Shown in pieces: positions 6,193-7,774 of a stretch of DNA of 7,774 nucleotides. Under the pieces are notes generated by a model. The model made no database searches. It was not told where the DNA came from and saw nothing but the letters and a program-made list of their open reading frames with translations. Location of the stretch: the NCBI GenBank assembly GCA_003567055.1, contig PXAW01000495.1:1-7774 (forward strand), read 5' to 3'. A program made the translations under genes and the position numbers. Source of the stretch: Hyphomicrobiales bacterium. Its GTDB lineage: Bacteria; Pseudomonadota; Alphaproteobacteria; Rhizobiales; Beijerinckiaceae. How positions within the stretch are numbered: position 1 is the stretch's first letter; each line of letters begins with the position of its first letter.

Positions 6193-6387
6193 GGCCACTC
6201 TCCCATCGAAAAAACCGCAACTCTACAATTGAAGGTTTTTTGCGCGATGGCAATGCCCCTATCGCTGGTCGGGGTTGGTGCTGTCTCAGCGCGATGATGT
6301 GACAGATTCGACTCTTGATCGTCATTCCCGCTGGTGAGGAAACGCCATAATAAGTTCGAACATACGTCCTCTGGGCTTGAATTTCAT
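6193..6387. other. Intergenic region between the cinA-type gene and the AT-rich gene
   Basis: These 195 nt hold the leader hairpin at 6203-6250 and, further up, GTTCGAAC (6354-6361), an 8-bp palindrome. Base composition is mixed, AT-richer than the flanking housekeeping genes. On the minus strand TATTAT near 6348-6353 resembles a -10 box, but no -35 box sits at the right distance. The stretch 6265-6330, including CGTCATTCCCGC, has the look of a degenerate dispersed repeat, which I cannot verify. A 71-codon frame starting at 6391 crosses the region but lacks coding character. Confidence 0.4.
6198..6250 (-). promoter_or_regulatory. Long leader hairpin abutting the ribosome binding site of the AT-rich gene
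   Basis: On the minus strand CCATCG (6250-6245), a 3-nt bulge (CGC), then AAAAAACC (6241-6234) pair with GGTTTTTT (6216-6209) and CGATGG (6208-6203). Inside, CAAT and GTTG can add four pairs around a 6-nt loop. The distal arm runs directly into GAGAG, so the first G of the GGAG Shine-Dalgarno (6203-6200) lies in the stem. The ATG is at 6192. The pairing is read directly from the sequence; control of translation is inference. The T-run in the stem could alternatively make it a weak terminator on either strand. Confidence 0.55.
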
Positions 6388-7137
6388 TCACGCCGGCGCG
6401 TCGTCGCCGGTGGTGCGTGCCAGCAGGGCGCGGATATCGGCAAGCGCCGCGTCGATCGCGGCGCGATCGCGCCCGCGCACGACGATCTGATTGCGGAAAC
6501 CGGCGCCGGTGAAGGAGGGGTAGGAGCCGATCGAGACGCCGGGATGCGCCTTGTCGATCTCCGCGAGCGGGCTGGCATATGAGCCTTCCGGAAGGCCCTT
6601 GGCGTCGATCGTCTCGACCATCACCTTCACGCCGCTCGCGAGATACTGGCTCACATCGTCGAGCATCGCCTGCATGATCGAGGGCACGCCGGCCATGGTG
6701 ATGACGTTCCCGATCATGAATCCCGGGGCCTTCGAGATCGGGTTTTCGATCAGCGTCGCGCCGAAGGGGATGCGGGCCATGCGCATGCGGGCCTCGTTGA
6801 GTTCGCCCGGCGCATAGCGTTCGCGCATCATGGCGAGCGCGCGCTCGTCGTAATCGATGCCGACACCGAGCGCTTTGGCGACGCTGTCGGCGGTGATGTC
6901 GTCATGGGTGGGGCCGATGCCGCCGGAGGTGAAGACATAGGTGTAGCGCGCCCGCATTGCGTTCAGGGCGGCGACGATCTCCTCCTCGATATCAGGCACG
7001 ATGCGCGCCTCACGCAGATCGATGCCGCGTTCGGTGAGGTAATCCGCCAGATAGCCGATATTCTTGTCCTTCGTGCGCCCGGAGAGGATTTCGTCTCCGA
7101 TGACGAGCATGGCGGCGGTGATGTCGGTCTCGGGCAT
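6388..7137 (-). CDS. CinA N-terminal domain protein (MoaB/Mog-like molybdopterin-binding fold)
   Basis: Stand-alone version of the CinA N-terminal domain, the fold shared with MoaB/Mog that binds molybdopterin in the cofactor enzymes. The 249-residue protein has AAMLVIGDEILSGRTKDKN (8-26), the fold's signature YVFTSGGIGPTHDDITAD (67-84) and the AGVPSIMQAML segment (149-159). It lacks the C-terminal NMN deamidase domain of full-length CinA (about 400 residues), so a role in pyridine nucleotide repair is not supported. The actual substrate of this short form is not known to me; older labels such as competence/damage-inducible are inherited names. ATG 7137 fits the family start, though the upstream GAAAG is a weak ribosome site. 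It is followed on the same strand by the AT-rich gene and gpt; without that gene it would lie directly upstream of gpt. Confidence 0.9.
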   Translation of the reverse strand: MPETDITAAMLVIGDEILSGRTKDKNIGYLADYLTERGIDLREARIVPDIEEEIVAALNAMRARYTYVFTSGGIGPTHDDITADSVAKALGVGIDYDERALAMMRERYAPGELNEARMRMARIPFGATLIENPISKAPGFMIGNVITMAGVPSIMQAMLDDVSQYLASGVKVMVETIDAKGLPEGSYASPLAEIDKAHPGVSIGSYPSFTGAGFRNQIVVRGRDRAAIDAALADIRALLARTTGDDAPA

Positions 7138-7172
7138 GGCCGGGTTCTTTCGATTGTCGCATTTGCTTTAGC

Positions 7173-7210
7173 GCCCGCACGCGACAGGCTCAAGCGTCGC
7201 GCGTGCAGGC
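7173..7210. repeat. Strong imperfect hairpin between the dehydratase and cinA-type genes
   Basis: GCACGCGAC (7177-7185) pairs with GTCGCGCGTGC (7196-7206) with a 2-nt bulge. Beyond a 1x1 mismatch (7176/7207), GCC (7173-7175) pairs with GGC (7208-7210). That makes about 12 GC-rich pairs around a 10-nt loop. It is in the 145-nt gap downstream of the dehydratase stop, where a terminator is expected. No U-run follows on either strand, so it could equally be a REP-like repeat or a processing site. Confidence 0.45.
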
Positions 7211-7282
7211 GGGGACGGGAAATCGTCGTCTCAAGACATCCTACGCAGCACGAAGCGCTGCGGACCTGATTGCCGACATGCT

Positions 7283-7774
7283 TCAGGTCGGCTCCGGCGT
7301 CTCGCCCGCGAGCACCCGCGCGGCCACGCCGCGATCGATATTGCCGCCGCACAGGATCACGCCGACGCGCGCGCCCTCGGGAAAGACGGCATCGCCGTTG
7401 CGTATCTCCCGGGCGAGTGCCGCCAGTGGCGCGGCGCCGGCGCCCTCGGCCAGGTTGTGCGTATCCTCGTGATAGATCCGGATCGCCTCCGCGACTTCCG
7501 GATCGCTGACGCGCACGATGCGCGCGGCGCCGGTTCTGATGATCTCGAAAGCATCCGGATCGGGCTGGCGCGTTGCCCTGCCGTCGGCAAAGGTACGGGA
7601 GGTCTCGGTGGCGATGATCTCGCCCGCCTCGAGCGAGCGGGCATAGGCATCCGCGTTCTCCGAGACGACACCGACGATCTGCGTGTCGAGCCCCAGCGCA
7701 TCGCGCGCGGCGATCAGGCCGCAGATGCCGGAGCCGAGGCCGATCGGGACATAGACCGTGTGCAGGTCGGGGAA
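7283..7774 (-). CDS. Threonine/serine dehydratase, PLP fold-type II (5' part missing at window edge)
   Basis: The C-terminal 163 residues of a PLP enzyme that deaminates threonine (or serine) to the 2-oxo acid and ammonia. The frame runs open to the window edge, so the N-terminal half with the Schiff-base lysine is outside. In visible numbering it shows the Gly-rich PLP phosphate loop VPIGLGSGICG (9-19), T-F-A-D-G-R-A (61-67), EDTHNLAEGAGAAPL (103-117) and VGVILCGGNID (137-147), where C142 takes the place of the Ser that contacts the pyridine nitrogen in relatives. It ends 16 residues after that motif, so there is no C-terminal ACT-type regulatory domain as in biosynthetic IlvA. This favours a catabolic short form. 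The phosphate loop is GLGSG rather than the commoner GGGGL, a variant I recall in proteobacterial threonine dehydratases. Serine racemase-like activity cannot be excluded. Confidence 0.88.
   Translation of the reverse strand, partial: FPDLHTVYVPIGLGSGICGLIAARDALGLDTQIVGVVSENADAYARSLEAGEIIATETSRTFADGRATRQPDPDAFEIIRTGAARIVRVSDPEVAEAIRIYHEDTHNLAEGAGAAPLAALAREIRNGDAVFPEGARVGVILCGGNIDRGVAARVLAGETPEPT

Noticed and set aside
6354..6361. GTTCGAAC as an alphaproteobacterial LexA box
   Set aside because: The Rhizobiales SOS motif I know is GTTC-N7-GTTC, a spaced direct repeat; this is a compact 8-bp palindrome with no second half at that distance.
5330..6390. Target-site direct repeats or terminal inverted repeats bounding the AT-rich gene
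   Set aside because: I compared both edges by eye; only short matches such as AAAAAAC and TCATTCC are shared, which is expected by chance.
6176..6391. 71-codon minus-strand frame starting right after the cinA-type stop
   Set aside because: It crosses the leader hairpin and the start of the AT-rich gene in another frame, lacks a ribosome site, and its translation resembles non-coding sequence.
1..7774. CRISPR array, tRNA, rRNA, transposase or multi-gene defence system
   Set aside because: No regularly spaced repeats, cloverleaf, rRNA-like stretch, DDE transposase or nuclease/helicase set was found in either strand.

Overview
The window looks like chromosomal DNA of a GC-rich alphaproteobacterium, most likely Hyphomicrobiales (Rhizobiales). 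The basis is high GC with strong third-position bias, protein styles typical of that group, and a tiny membrane protein directly upstream of xerD that I recall from that order. Every gene is on the minus strand except one. No gene-free stretch exceeds 300 bases.

Layout. At 1-110 there are two short hairpins and no gene. At 111-2409 (minus) a DadA-type FAD amine oxidoreductase is followed by an EamA/DMT permease, a likely two-gene operon. A BASS/SBF-type permease (2562-3509, plus) starts divergently from the oxidoreductase and ends 4 nt from the convergent xerD gene; a perfect 8-bp hairpin in its last codons probably serves both 3' ends. At 3514-4683 (minus) lie xerD and, upstream of it, a 48-residue single-pass membrane protein. 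At 4777-5283 (minus) lies gpt, xanthine phosphoribosyltransferase, with a leader that can form two mutually exclusive hairpins.

At 5398-6192 (minus) lies a visibly AT-rich gene for a 264-residue membrane-anchored protein of unknown function. Its ribosome binding site abuts a long leader hairpin. It sits between gpt and a CinA-type molybdopterin-fold protein (6388-7137, minus) and looks like a later insertion. The window ends inside a PLP-dependent threonine/serine dehydratase (7283 to the edge, minus).

Most genes are housekeeping or ordinary metabolism: recombination at dif (xerD), purine salvage (gpt), amino acid catabolism (dehydratase, DadA-like enzyme) and small-molecule transport (EamA, SBF). 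The one accessory element is the AT-rich orphan gene with its structured leader. I found no complete defence system, transposase, CRISPR array, tRNA or rRNA.
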